The notes under the pieces are model-generated. The model made no database searches, was not told the origin of the DNA, and saw nothing but the letters and a program-made list of their open reading frames with translations. From Thermococcus paralvinellae (GTDB lineage Archaea; Methanobacteriota_B; Thermococci; Thermococcales; Thermococcaceae), in contig NZ_CP006965.1 in NCBI RefSeq assembly GCF_000517445.1, forward strand, positions 1 through 64,000: a DNA stretch of 64,000 bases, given 5' to 3'. Below, in pieces: positions 28,422 to 37,496 of the stretch. Both the position numbers and the translations under genes were made by a program. Every line of letters starts with the position of its first letter. The stretch's first letter is position 1.

Positions 28422-28951
28422 CTCACAAACTCTTCTCCATACATTTTTCTCGCTAAATCCATGCTCTTCTCAATTGGTTCTTTTGCAAAAGTTCTGTATA
28501 TTGAGCGGTAGTTGCCCTTGACAAGTGTTAGAGCATCATGACCAGCTTCATGACAGACTTCAACACACTTTGGATTCCCGCCGCATAAGTCGCAGATGAC
28601 AACACTGCCTTTTCCAGTTGGAATTCTGGGAACTTTTCCAGGGCAAGCTAAAACACAGGCTCCGCACTCTGTGCACTTTTCCTCATCAACGAGAACAGCT
28701 CCGGTTTTTTCATCAATGCCTAATGCACCAAAATTGCAGGCGTTCACACAAGGATAATCAGGACACTGGACGCAAGTGTGTGGAACGTTTACACCCGGTA
28801 ACAGCTCGTAAATCCTTATACGGGAGGCTTCTGGCCATATTATGCCTTCATGCTCTAAAGAACAAGCGACCTCACACAATCTGCAGCCACTGCACTTATC
28901 TGGGGTTATAAGAATCCAAATCCTTTCCTCATTTTTTGTTTCTTCTCCCAT
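28418..28951 (-). CDS. Polyferredoxin subunit with four [4Fe-4S] motifs
   Basis: The 177-residue protein holds sixteen cysteines in four groups: CSGCRLCEVAC, CVQCPDYPCVNAC, CTECGACVLAC and CDLCGGNPKCVEVC. This is the DmsB/NrfC-type electron-transfer subunit, expected to carry four [4Fe-4S] clusters. It overlaps the tungsten oxidoreductase gene by 4 nt and lies upstream of it, so it is probably its redox partner. I chose the ATG at 28951 because GGTGTATACC precedes it; a GTG at 28960 is in frame but overlaps that site. No signal peptide is present, so the pair should act in the cytosol. Confidence 0.9.
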   Translation of the reverse strand: MGEETKNEERIWILITPDKCSGCRLCEVACSLEHEGIIWPEASRIRIYELLPGVNVPHTCVQCPDYPCVNACNFGALGIDEKTGAVLVDEEKCTECGACVLACPGKVPRIPTGKGSVVICDLCGGNPKCVEVCHEAGHDALTLVKGNYRSIYRTFAKEPIEKSMDLARKMYGEEFVR

Positions 28952-29066
28952 GGTATACACCTAAAAAGATTTTTATGCTTATGAGGTATATATCCTTTAT
29001 GCCAATCAAAGCGTTTAAATTAGAATCTGAAAATACATTTATAACTTAAAGAGTGAGGTCATTTCG

Positions 29067-29900
29067 ATGAAAAAAGCTGAAGCAGTACTTTTGGGCATCA
29101 CTGCAATATGGGGATTCACTTTTCCAGCAATGAAGGTTAGTCTTGACTACATTTCCCCGATTCTTTTCTTAGCATATCGCTTTGGTATTGCATCACTCCT
29201 AATGCTTTTAATCTTTGGAAATAAAGTTCTGCGAAGAGACACACTTAAGGAGGGCTTTATTTTGGGTATAACTCTCTTTTTTGGGCACGGATTCCAAATA
29301 ATCGGCTTAAAATATACGACAGCATCAAATTCTGCATTTATAACATCTCTCTATGTTGTATTTACTCCATTCATAGCTTATTTCATTCTTAAAGATAAGC
29401 TTGAGCTTAGGGATTTTGTTTCGTTAATTATCGCAGTTATAGGGCTCTATTTAATCTCTGGGGCAAGTCTAAAGTTCAACAAAGGAGATCTGCTTACTGT
29501 TTTATGCGCACTCTCTTTTGCTTTTCAGATAGTTTTAGTCCAAAAATTTGGAGAAAAGGATTACCTTAGCCTAGCATTTTGGCAAATATTCTGGAACTTT
29601 GTGTTCTCTTTTACGTATGCTGGAATTGTAGAAGGCTTTAAATTTCCAACCAATTATCTTCCTTGGGTTGGCATTCTTTACACATCGCTTTTTGCCACGG
29701 TTATAGCGTTTACGCTCCAAATTAAGTATCAGAAGGAGACGAAAGCTTATAAAGCAGCTCTGATTTATTCAGCGGAGCCGATATTTGGGCACATTGCATC
29801 TTTTATAACAATTAGAGAAGTGCTAAGCTTAAAGGGCTATGCTGGTGCAGGATTAATTCTAGCCGCTATATGGAATGAAATAAGAAATGAGAAGGATTAA
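29067..29900 (+). CDS. EamA/DMT-superfamily transporter
   Basis: The 277-residue protein consists of ten predicted transmembrane helices, organised as two EamA repeats. The repeat signatures are GITAIWGFTFPAMKVSLDYI at the N-terminus and LLTVLCALSFAFQIVLVQKF in the second half, with the AEPIFG element near residue 235. Drug/metabolite transporters of this family export amino acids or other small metabolites, and the substrate cannot be inferred. The start ATG follows GAGTGAGGTC. Its 3' end overlaps the convergent DUF116 gene by 4 nt. Confidence 0.85.
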   Translation: MKKAEAVLLGITAIWGFTFPAMKVSLDYISPILFLAYRFGIASLLMLLIFGNKVLRRDTLKEGFILGITLFFGHGFQIIGLKYTTASNSAFITSLYVVFTPFIAYFILKDKLELRDFVSLIIAVIGLYLISGASLKFNKGDLLTVLCALSFAFQIVLVQKFGEKDYLSLAFWQIFWNFVFSFTYAGIVEGFKFPTNYLPWVGILYTSLFATVIAFTLQIKYQKETKAYKAALIYSAEPIFGHIASFITIREVLSLKGYAGAGLILAAIWNEIRNEKD

Positions 29901-30514
29901 ACTGGGGTGGGGGTTCCACTTATATCTGAGGACACAGAAGATGCTGTCTTTGGATCTTTGATTCCAATCTGCATGACCTCTTTCACTCTTTCAATGTCAA
30001 CAATAGTGTTTATGCACCCTGCCTTAAGAAGTGGAACCGCTTGGAGAGGTATTTTTAGAATAGAAAGCTTTTCTGCAGCTTCAGCTAGTTCAGGCCAGCA
30101 GGCAATTCCAATTGCTGCTTTTATCTCTCCCTTCGGAACTTTTTCCTTGAGAATCTTTTTGACCAAACTTCCTCCGGGAACTATGTAAAACTGCTTGTAT
30201 CCGAGCTTTTCTCCATACTCAATTATCTCTCCAATTGAGCACTTTCCGCACTTGGTACATTTCCACCCATATTCACCGAATTCTGCTGGACATTCTTTAA
30301 CGTTTCTTAAACATTGTGGGATGAAAACCGCCCTTTTTTCAACTGGAACTTTTGCAAAATCCTTTTTGTAGGCCTTATTCTTAAGCTCAACATAGATTTG
30401 ATCCGTAAGTTCTTCGTCTTCGCTAATTAATGAAAGTGCTATTCTCACGGCATTTCTTGTACTCAAATCTGCACCTAATGCAAAGAGTTTGGCTATTGTG
30501 TTTTCTAAGCTCAT
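29897..30514 (-). CDS. DUF116 family protein
   Basis: The 205-residue protein matches the DUF116 pattern: VFIPQCLRNVKECPAEFGEY, WKCTKCGKCSIGEIIEYG and GGSLVKKILKE, with cysteines that probably bind a metal or Fe-S cluster (CLRN, CPAE, CTKCGKC). The rest (GEIKAAIGIACWPELAEAA) is an alpha/beta domain. No experimental function is known to me. GGTGGAAAACC precedes the ATG at 30514. Its TATA-like region overlaps in space with the upstream element of the H/ACA RNA. Confidence 0.85.
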   Translation of the reverse strand: MSLENTIAKLFALGADLSTRNAVRIALSLISEDEELTDQIYVELKNKAYKKDFAKVPVEKRAVFIPQCLRNVKECPAEFGEYGWKCTKCGKCSIGEIIEYGEKLGYKQFYIVPGGSLVKKILKEKVPKGEIKAAIGIACWPELAEAAEKLSILKIPLQAVPLLKAGCINTIVDIERVKEVMQIGIKDPKTASSVSSDISGTPTPV

Positions 30515-30567
30515 GGTTTTCCACCACTGTGAAAAGCCTTAAATTTATAGGTGCATATAAACTTTTA

Positions 30568-30624
30568 GCCCTCCCCACTCACACCTTCGGGATAAATGAC
30601 CGGAGGTCGGTCGGGGAGGGCACA
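30568..30624 (+). ncRNA. Box H/ACA guide sRNA (single hairpin with K-loop)
   Basis: The segment folds into one hairpin: a perfect 9-bp lower stem GCCCTCCCC (30568-30576)/GGGGAGGGC (30613-30621), an internal pocket ACTCAC (30577-30582) opposite CGGTC (30608-30612), and an 8-bp upper stem ACCTTCGG/CCGGAGGT closed by GATAAATGA, a typical K-loop. ACA follows directly at 30622-30624. From the upper stem to ACA is 14 nt, the spacing required in archaeal H/ACA guides. A TATA-like AAATTTATAG lies about 25 nt upstream. The guide halves match GACCG-U-N-GUGAG, found in the conserved archaeal 23S rRNA 3' region. On the other strand it could also act as a hairpin 3' of the DUF835 gene. Confidence 0.82.
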
Positions 30625-31704
30625 CTACTCTAAGAGCCTTTTTAGGAGCATCCATTCTTTTTTGCTCCAAGCTGAGGGATTAGTCACAATGATGAGGGAA
30701 CCTTTGTATATGATTACAAAATCCCTTAACGAGCTTAGGAACTTGACTATAGACTCAAAGCTGTTATACATAATAAGATATTCAAGACAATCGATTACTA
30801 TAACTCCTTGTTGATTTATCATAGCAGTGGCACGTAGATACCTGTTCGCCAATTCAGCCATTTTTGCTAAATTGGTTGGGGATATTGTTTTCATGTTCTT
30901 TCCAGGTATGTTAGTTATAAAGTATGCTTCCCACTTCTCTGGCACATCTGAGATGTCCCTTAAGAATGCAAGAACTTCAAAATCTCTGATTGACTCCTTT
31001 ATCTGTCTGTATTCACTTTCATCAACAATTAAAACCCCAGTATTCACTTCAATTTTCTGCTCATCATTATCTTTCTTAAGTAGCTCCCGAAATCTTTCAG
31101 TTCTGACGAATTGGATTATTGAATAGGAAGCCATAAATGTAAAAAACGCGCCTAAAATGAACCCGAAGGGAGCGAACCATTCCACTGGTCTTAAAAGTGG
31201 ATAGTCCATTTCATGGACCCCATACAGCATTAAAGAAATTGCTAGTAGTCTTGCCTTTTTGTGATAAATCCTAGAAAGAGAAACTGTTAGGACACCTGCA
31301 AGGAATATGTAAAAACCGGAGAGTCCGTATGGAACTCCTATAGAGATCATCCATTCTGAGGTGTCTCTGAGATTTGTCATACCTATTAAATACAAAGTCA
31401 TTACAAGCGGTACTGATGCGACATAATAGAACTCTGAGGGTATTGGGTGGAATGTTTCTTCTTCACTCACTCTTAAAATCCCATAGAACAGTAGAGATGC
31501 AAAAAGGGCTTCAAAAATGGAGTTCAGATCCTGGATACCAATAATATCAAAAATAATTGAAAACGCTGCTGAAAGCCATGCTAATGCCAAAATGAGAGCA
31601 GATCTTCTGTTTCCAGTATAGAAAATGTAAAGTAAATATCCAGCCGCTATTAGCTTTATAGATAAACTTAGTCCTCTACCAATATCGAGAAATAACTTGT
31701 TCAT
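30625..31704 (-). CDS. Membrane protein with C-terminal DUF835 domain
   Basis: The 359-residue protein has about eight transmembrane helices in its first 220 residues, followed by a cytosolic DUF835 domain (about residues 230-355; VLIVDESEYRQIKESI, ATAMINQQGVIVIDCLEYLI, SLIIVTNPSAWSKKEW). DUF835 is common in Thermococcales membrane proteins and resembles a RecA-like fold without a known activity. The start ATG at 31704 lacks an obvious ribosome binding site; a TATA-like TATATAAATG stretch lies about 15-25 nt upstream, suggesting a near-leaderless transcript. Confidence 0.8.
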   Translation of the reverse strand: MNKLFLDIGRGLSLSIKLIAAGYLLYIFYTGNRRSALILALAWLSAAFSIIFDIIGIQDLNSIFEALFASLLFYGILRVSEEETFHPIPSEFYYVASVPLVMTLYLIGMTNLRDTSEWMISIGVPYGLSGFYIFLAGVLTVSLSRIYHKKARLLAISLMLYGVHEMDYPLLRPVEWFAPFGFILGAFFTFMASYSIIQFVRTERFRELLKKDNDEQKIEVNTGVLIVDESEYRQIKESIRDFEVLAFLRDISDVPEKWEAYFITNIPGKNMKTISPTNLAKMAELANRYLRATAMINQQGVIVIDCLEYLIMYNSFESIVKFLSSLRDFVIIYKGSLIIVTNPSAWSKKEWMLLKRLLE

Positions 31705-31725
31705 AACTATCTTATCATTTATATA

Positions 31726-31815
31726 TTACGACTTCAGAGTATTAAACAATTTCGGCTCATCAGGGCTAGACCTCATCATCTTCTTCAGCTTTTCCGGAGT
31801 CCAATCATTGCCCAA
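31726..31815 (-). other. Possible 29-codon ORF or C/D-box-like RNA downstream of the ITPase gene
   Basis: A short frame (TTG 31815, [20 protein letters not shown] ... TLKS) overlaps the end of the ITPase gene by 11 nt and has peptide-like composition. The same stretch contains CTGA, GATGATGA and CTGA in C/D-RNA order, but the first C box would be AATGATT, far from consensus, and there is no clean terminal stem. I cannot decide between the two, or chance. Confidence 0.25.
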
Positions 31816-32335
31816 AATAGATCTCCTCATTTATCCTCGGTATCATTGCCATTAAAACTGCTAGTTTGTTCAACTCTTTTCTCAGTAACTTTCCTCTTGT
31901 TAAAAAGCCTATCGCCCCTATAGTCTTTTTTAACTCTATATCTCCACTTAGTTCACTCATTGGAACTGCAATTTCCTTTAAAACCTGTTCAACGGCATAG
32001 GGCGGGTACTCAAAGCCTGGCCCGTGACCTAGGGTTATTCTCCCTTCTCTATCAACAATCGCACAGAACTGAATGTCCATATATCCGGTTATGGTGTATG
32101 GGACTTCATAAAGTCCTGCTTCTATCCCAACACCTAAGTCTGCATTAGTCTTATTTAAAGCCTTCCTAGCTCTGTTAATAGCTCCTTCAATTGTTTTTTC
32201 TAGTCCTATTGGTTGATCTCCAACTTCGCTATCAACCTCAACTGCTATGACTTCAACATTTTCGTAAAATTCTCTCATAATTTCTTCAACAGCTTTGACT
32301 TTTGTTGGGTTTGTTGAACCAACTGCTACTCTCAT
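31805..32335 (-). CDS. Non-canonical purine NTP phosphatase (YjjX/DUF84 family)
   Basis: The 176-residue protein starts [20 protein letters not shown] and has [14 protein letters not shown] and [20 protein letters not shown], the hallmarks of the DUF84 inosine/xanthosine triphosphatases. These hydrolyse ITP and XTP to keep deaminated purines out of nucleic acids. The ATG at 32335 follows AAGGTGAGG and lies 5 nt beyond the stop of the permease gene, so the two are co-transcribed. An in-frame GTG at 32344 overlaps the ribosome binding site and is less likely. Confidence 0.9.
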   Translation of the reverse strand: MRVAVGSTNPTKVKAVEEIMREFYENVEVIAVEVDSEVGDQPIGLEKTIEGAINRARKALNKTNADLGVGIEAGLYEVPYTITGYMDIQFCAIVDREGRITLGHGPGFEYPPYAVEQVLKEIAVPMSELSGDIELKKTIGAIGFLTRGKLLRKELNKLAVLMAMIPRINEEIYFGQ

Positions 32336-32340
32336 GGGCC

Positions 32341-33531
32341 TCACCTTAGCAAGATAGTGTATATTACTCCTAGAATAAACAAAACGGCTCCAGGAACTAA
32401 AAGCTTTCTGTAAACTCTTTCTAATTCTGCTTTATAATATTCAGCTGAGAAAACTAGACAAAGATGCACTGGACTAAATAGCATCCCCATGTAACCGCTG
32501 AGATATGCGAGAGCGATTTTATCAAAGCTTGTGAAGAAAGGAAGTAAAAGCGGAAATGCCATTCCAACGTATGCAAAGCTTATTCCCGTCATTAACCCCA
32601 CAATGAATGGTGTTAGAGTTATCACAAAGGTTACTGGGAGATTTAATTGAATTATTGCTTCTGGCAGTGCACTAACAGCCCCCGTTGTTTGAAGAAGATA
32701 CTTGAAATACATAACAGCAAGAAGCAAAAATACTATTTTTGGCTGGACTCCACGCTTGAGAATCTGCTTTCTATCGAGATTCCTAAAATGGGGTGCTAAT
32801 GCAGAAATAAACCCAATGAGCGCTCCATACACCATGTCATATCCCAAAATAATTGAAACTAGGATAATTACCAATATTGGATAAGTTGCTTTCAAAAGGA
32901 GTTTTGCCCCCTCCTTTCTGTTTCCAGTTTCGGATGTCTCATCTTTTATTGGTCTCAGCAATAGAACATATCCAATGATTATCATCAAAATAGTCAGCGG
33001 GAACATCTTTATGCTGAAATCTCTAACAGCTATTCCTAAAATGGCTGAGGCAATTATGATAGCTTGATACATTGGCCAGGAAAATTCCCAGACATGCCTA
33101 AACCAGTAGTTTACAACGGTTTTTTCTTCTGGCTTTAAGTTGAGCTTATTGGCGACTTCTTCAATCATTGGGGCTGAAACTAAAGCACCAGCTGGCATTG
33201 GCATTAAACCTATCAGAGCTGGGAGCATTGCAAGTGAATATTTAGCTTTAGGAAACAGCTCTTTGATAGCTTTCTCCATGTCTTTGAGATACCCGATTTG
33301 AGAGAAAACATTTGTCATTGCCATTATGAATACGATAATCAAAATCAACCTTACTGTGCTCCAGGCAGTTGAAGAGTAATAAAAGGCTTTAATTAGTTCC
33401 AATGGTGTCAAACCAAAAAGAATTCCCAGTAGAATTGAGCCGGCAAAGATTGAAATCCCCACATGGACTTTTAGGCGAATAAGAATTATTACAAGGACAA
33501 ATGTTATGAGTAGCTTAAGTACCTCGATCAT
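32341..33531 (-). CDS. DUF401-family permease-like membrane protein
   Basis: The 396-residue protein has about ten transmembrane helices and the DUF401 style of ion-transporter-like sequence ([60 protein letters not shown]). The family belongs with gluconate/citrate-type permeases, with unknown substrate. The start ATG at 33531 begins [18 protein letters not shown]. It precedes the ITPase gene in one operon. Confidence 0.8.
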   Translation of the reverse strand: MIEVLKLLITFVLVIILIRLKVHVGISIFAGSILLGILFGLTPLELIKAFYYSSTAWSTVRLILIIVFIMAMTNVFSQIGYLKDMEKAIKELFPKAKYSLAMLPALIGLMPMPAGALVSAPMIEEVANKLNLKPEEKTVVNYWFRHVWEFSWPMYQAIIIASAILGIAVRDFSIKMFPLTILMIIIGYVLLLRPIKDETSETGNRKEGAKLLLKATYPILVIILVSIILGYDMVYGALIGFISALAPHFRNLDRKQILKRGVQPKIVFLLLAVMYFKYLLQTTGAVSALPEAIIQLNLPVTFVITLTPFIVGLMTGISFAYVGMAFPLLLPFFTSFDKIALAYLSGYMGMLFSPVHLCLVFSAEYYKAELERVYRKLLVPGAVLFILGVIYTILLR

Positions 33532-33662
33532 TCATTCCCACCGCCATATTAATGTTTAGATGCAAATCTAAAATGTTCCTTATAAGCTTATCTGAGCCAA
33601 ATTTTTAGCAACAAAAAGTTAATAAACCTTTAGACCAAATTTTACAGTGGAGGTGACAATGT

Positions 33663-34040
33663 ATGGTGCACCAATATATTAAGGAGAGAACTAAAGAGTT
33701 TACAAAAGAAGAAAAGGAAAAACGATGCAAGTATCTAGGAAAAGAGGTTATTGACTATGGGGATCCAGGATTGGACAGTATACCAGAGTTCTATGGTATA
33801 GCCAATGCAATCTGGAGGGATTGGAAAGAAGGAGAGATAAGCACAAAAACTGCTTTGGGAAGACTAGCTTTGCTTAAACTTCTCACCTACAAGACCAAAA
33901 ATAAGAAAATCCAAGACATACCAGATGAAGAGCTTGAGGAAGTTAGAAAGTTCATTGATTACGTGATTCAGGTTATCAAGAATGAGAGCAGAAGAAAAGG
34001 TGAGCCAGAGGAAGAGAGAAAGGCAGAAGATAGTGCTTAG
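33663..34040 (+). CDS. Small highly charged hypothetical protein, 125 residues
   Basis: The protein is soluble and rich in Lys and Glu, mainly helical (TKEFTKEEKEKRCKYLGKEV, ELEEVRKFIDYVIQVIKNES), with a central WRDWKEGEISTKTALGRLAL segment. No family is recognised; it resembles the small conserved hypotheticals of Thermococcales. A GGAGGTG at about 33650 precedes the in-frame ATG at 33663, while another ATG at 33659 is out of frame and runs into a stop after seven codons. The gene is isolated between two intergenic regions. Confidence 0.65.
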   Translation: MVHQYIKERTKEFTKEEKEKRCKYLGKEVIDYGDPGLDSIPEFYGIANAIWRDWKEGEISTKTALGRLALLKLLTYKTKNKKIQDIPDEELEEVRKFIDYVIQVIKNESRRKGEPEEERKAEDSA

Positions 34041-34232
34041 ATATTTTTATATTTTCCCACTTCTTTAGGAGCAACAGACAACTATCCAAAAAGCTTATAA
34101 GTAAAGTTCTACAAAAATGGTGCGATGTCCATGAGGGGGGATTTATTTATCCTCAGCTTTGCATTTTGCCCATGATAACTTGGGCTGTTCTGTTAGCTTA
34201 GTCTATTCTACAAACTTTAGGAGGTTTTTAAC
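34041..34232 (+). promoter_or_regulatory. Promoter and structured leader upstream of ileS
   Basis: A TATA-like AAAGCTTATAAG lies near 34090-34102, so transcription should start near 34120 and leave a leader of about 110 nt, long for this genome. The leader contains TGAGG...CCTCA (34139-34163 region) and GCCCA...TGGGC (about 34172-34190) hairpins, then TAGGAGGT before the ATG. No known riboswitch or guide-RNA boxes were found. An RNA-level control of ileS is possible but only inferred. Confidence 0.35.
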
Positions 34233-37200
34233 ATGATAAGGGAACCAGAATTTAGAGAATACAATGCCCAGCTATTGGAAGAAAAGATGGAGAAGTTTTG
34301 GGCTGAAAACAATATATACGAAAAGGTAAAGCAGAGCAGAGCCAATGGGCCGAAGTACTACTTTTTGGATGGACCACCATATGTTAGCGGTGCAATACAC
34401 CTTGGTACAGCTTGGAACAAGATAATCAAGGACATGATAATAAGGTTTAGAACGATGCAAGGTTACAATGTGAGAAGACAGCCAGGTTTTGATATGCATG
34501 GTCTTCCAATTGAAGTTAAAGTGGAGCAGGCTTTAGGACTGAAGATAAAGAAAGATATAGAAGAGAAAATTGGCGTTGATAACTTCATAAAGAAGTGTAG
34601 AGAATTTGCACTCAAAAACCTCAAGATAATGACCGAGCAGTTTAAGATGCTCGGCGTTTGGATGGACTGGGATAATCCATATATGACAATAAAGAACGAA
34701 TACATTGAATCAGCTTGGTTTACTCTTAAGAAAGCTTGGGAGAAGGGCTTACTTGAGAAAGACATGAGAGTTCTTCACTGGTGTCCAAGGTGTGAGACAG
34801 CTTTGGCTGAGCATGAAGTCAGAGGCGAGTATAAGATAAGGGAAGACCCAAGTATATATGTCAAATTCCCACTTGAAGGCAAAGAAAATGAGTATCTCCT
34901 AATCTGGACGACTACACCATGGACTCTGCCAGCCAACCTGGCCGTAGTGGCTCATCCAGAGTATGATTACGTTAAAGTTAAGGTCGAGCTTGACGGAAAA
35001 GAGGAGTACTGGTATCTAGCAAAGGCACTTGTGGATAAAGTTCTTGAGGAGATAGGAGTTAAAGGAGAGATTGTTGAGGAGTTCAAAGGAAAAGACCTTG
35101 AAGGACTCAGATACTTCCACATATTCCTTGAGGAGTATCCAAGGCAAAAAGAGTTTAGAGAGAAGTATGAATGGGCTCACCGCGTAATTCTTGGTGATTT
35201 TGTAACACTCGGGGAGGGTACAGGATTAGTTCATTCGGCACCAGGTCATGGTGAAGAAGACTTTGAGGTTGGAAGAAAGTATGGACTGCCAGTGTATTCC
35301 CCTCTTGATGATGAGGGAAGATATGTAGAAGGCAAGTGGAAAGGCATTTATGTCAAGGATGCAGACCCAGAGATAATAGAGTATCTCAAAGAGAAAGGTC
35401 TTCTCGTGAAAGCTGGAACCATAGAGCACAAGTATCCACACTGCTGGAGATGTAAGACTCCTCTCATATTCAGAGCAACAGAGCAGTGGTTCCTCAAGGT
35501 CAGTAAAGTAAAAGACCAGATAATCAAAGAAAATGATGAGAAAGTCACATGGTATCCAGATTGGGTTAAGATAAGGTTTGACAACGGCGTCAGAGACAGT
35601 GGAGACTGGGTCATCAGCCGTCAGAGATATTGGGGAATACCCTTACCAATATGGCAGAGCGAGGACGGTGAGATATACATTGTGGGCAGCTTTAGAGAGT
35701 TAGTTGAGCTTTCCGTTGCTATTGAAGTGAACGGCGAAAGGATTGAGCTTCCAGAGAGCTATGAAGAAAAGATCAAAGTCATAGAAGAGAAGCTTGGTCC
35801 AGAAGACTTGCACAGACCTTACGTTGATGCCTTCATAATAAAGGTGAACGGCAAAGAAATGAGGCGTGTAAAAGACGTCCTTGACGTGTGGTTTGACAGC
35901 GGAATAGCATCATGGGCTTCTCTCGGCTATCCGAGGGAGAAAGAGCTGTTTGAGAAGCTCTGGCCCGCTGACTTCATAGTTGAGGGTGAAGACCAAGTTA
36001 CAAAGTGGTTCTACTCCCAGCAAGCTGCAAGCGTCATAGCTTTTGACACTGTTCCATACAGACATGTTGCAATGCACGGTTATGTTCTCGATGAAAAAGG
36101 AGACAAGATGAGCAAAAGCCTTGGAAACATCATAAGGCCAGAAGAAGTTGTACAGAAAGAGGGAAGAGATGCTTTTCGCTTTTACATGCTCTGGGCAACG
36201 ACTCCTTGGGAGAACTTGAGATTCAGCTGGAAGGGACTAGCTCAAGTCAAGCGTATGTTGAACATACTCTGGAACGTCTACATACTTGCAGCAACTTACA
36301 TGAGCCTTGACAAGTTTGAACCAGAGAAGGTCAACCCAGAAGAGTTGCCCTTCAGAGAAGAGGATAAGTGGATTTTAAGCAGGGTGAACAGCTTAGTTGA
36401 AACTGTTACAAACGGAATAGAGACATTCTATCTCACAAGAGCGACAAGGGGAATCTATGACTTCGTCGTTGAGGACTTAAGCAGATGGTATGTGAGATTG
36501 ATAAGAAAGAGGCTCTGGGTTGAGGGAGACGATCCAGACAAATTGGCTGCATACTGGACTCTCTGGAAGGTCTTTGATGTGCTGTTGAGGCTTATGGCAC
36601 CGTTCACACCATACATAGCGGAGGCAATCTACCAGAACATGGTTGCCAGAAAGGAGAGCGTTCACCTAGAGGACTGGCCTGTCAAAGAATTCACGGATGA
36701 AGAGCTTGAGAAGGAGATGGCAGTAGTTAGAAAGATAGTTGAGGCGGGAGCGGCAGCGAGACAAAAAGCAAAGATAAAGCTCAGATACCCGGTCAGACAG
36801 ATTCTCATAGAGACAGAGGATGAGCTTACAAAGAAAGCTGTGGAAAGATTGAACAGAATTTTGAGAGCCCAGCTCAATGCTAAGGAAGTCAAAGTCGCAA
36901 AGGTAGAAAGAGAAATAAGGGTCAAACCAAACTTCGCAAAGCTCGGTCCGCACTTCAAAGGCGATGCAAAGCTCATAGCTAAGTGGATTGATGAGCAGAA
37001 CGACAGAGAGCTTTATGAAAAGCTCATGAAGGGCAAGCTCAAAGTTGAGATTGAAGGCAAAGAATTTACTCTCGAGAGAGACCACATAGTTGTTGAAGAG
37101 CAACTCCCAGACTTCCTCGTTGGTGAAGAGTTCGATTACGGAAAGGTCTTTGTGGACAAGACGCTTACAAGAGAGCTCATGATGGAAGGACTTGCAAGAG

Positions 37201-37430
37201 AATTCATCAGAAGAATACAGGAGATGAGAAAGAGGCTTGACTTAGACGTCAACGACAGAATAAAGGTTTACATTGAGACAACCGAGGAGAACAAAGAGTT
37301 GCTTAAGGATATGCTCGACTACGTAAAGAGAGAAACGAGAGCGGTTGAAGTGTTCTTCGAGGAGCCAAAAGGCTACGTCGTTGATTGGGAGGATGTGAAC
37401 GCAAAGATTGGAATTGAGAAGGTTGAGTGA
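34233..37430 (+). CDS. ileS: Isoleucyl-tRNA synthetase
   Basis: The 1065-residue protein has the class I signature GPPYVSGAIHLGTAWNKI (HIGH-type motif, about residues 48-65), the KMSKS motif DEKGDKMSKSLGN (about residues 627-639), the editing (CP1) domain with LIWTTTPWTLPANLAVVAHP, and the anticodon-binding and C-terminal domains of archaeal IleRS. It charges tRNA-Ile and edits valine. Length fits the archaeal/eukaryotic-type enzyme. The start ATG has AGGAGGT in front. Several long antisense frames inside are shadows of its codon bias. Confidence 0.96.
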   Translation: MIREPEFREYNAQLLEEKMEKFWAENNIYEKVKQSRANGPKYYFLDGPPYVSGAIHLGTAWNKIIKDMIIRFRTMQGYNVRRQPGFDMHGLPIEVKVEQALGLKIKKDIEEKIGVDNFIKKCREFALKNLKIMTEQFKMLGVWMDWDNPYMTIKNEYIESAWFTLKKAWEKGLLEKDMRVLHWCPRCETALAEHEVRGEYKIREDPSIYVKFPLEGKENEYLLIWTTTPWTLPANLAVVAHPEYDYVKVKVELDGKEEYWYLAKALVDKVLEEIGVKGEIVEEFKGKDLEGLRYFHIFLEEYPRQKEFREKYEWAHRVILGDFVTLGEGTGLVHSAPGHGEEDFEVGRKYGLPVYSPLDDEGRYVEGKWKGIYVKDADPEIIEYLKEKGLLVKAGTIEHKYPHCWRCKTPLIFRATEQWFLKVSKVKDQIIKENDEKVTWYPDWVKIRFDNGVRDSGDWVISRQRYWGIPLPIWQSEDGEIYIVGSFRELVELSVAIEVNGERIELPESYEEKIKVIEEKLGPEDLHRPYVDAFIIKVNGKEMRRVKDVLDVWFDSGIASWASLGYPREKELFEKLWPADFIVEGEDQVTKWFYSQQAASVIAFDTVPYRHVAMHGYVLDEKGDKMSKSLGNIIRPEEVVQKEGRDAFRFYMLWATTPWENLRFSWKGLAQVKRMLNILWNVYILAATYMSLDKFEPEKVNPEELPFREEDKWILSRVNSLVETVTNGIETFYLTRATRGIYDFVVEDLSRWYVRLIRKRLWVEGDDPDKLAAYWTLWKVFDVLLRLMAPFTPYIAEAIYQNMVARKESVHLEDWPVKEFTDEELEKEMAVVRKIVEAGAAARQKAKIKLRYPVRQILIETEDELTKKAVERLNRILRAQLNAKEVKVAKVEREIRVKPNFAKLGPHFKGDAKLIAKWIDEQNDRELYEKLMKGKLKVEIEGKEFTLERDHIVVEEQLPDFLVGEEFDYGKVFVDKTLTRELMMEGLAREFIRRIQEMRKRLDLDVNDRIKVYIETTEENKELLKDMLDYVKRETRAVEVFFEEPKGYVVDWEDVNAKIGIEKVE

Positions 37431-37465
37431 GCTTTTGTTTTCCTAGTTTCTTTCCTCTTATATTC
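37431..37465 (+). terminator. Pyrimidine-rich terminator region after ileS
   Basis: After the stop codon the strand is rich in T runs (GCTTTTGTTTTCCTAGTTTC TTTCC type, split here by composition), which is the usual archaeal termination signal. It precedes the 3' end of the convergent radical SAM gene. Confidence 0.4.
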
Positions 37466-37496
37466 TACATTTTCTAAGTCAGCTTGTATAGCAACG

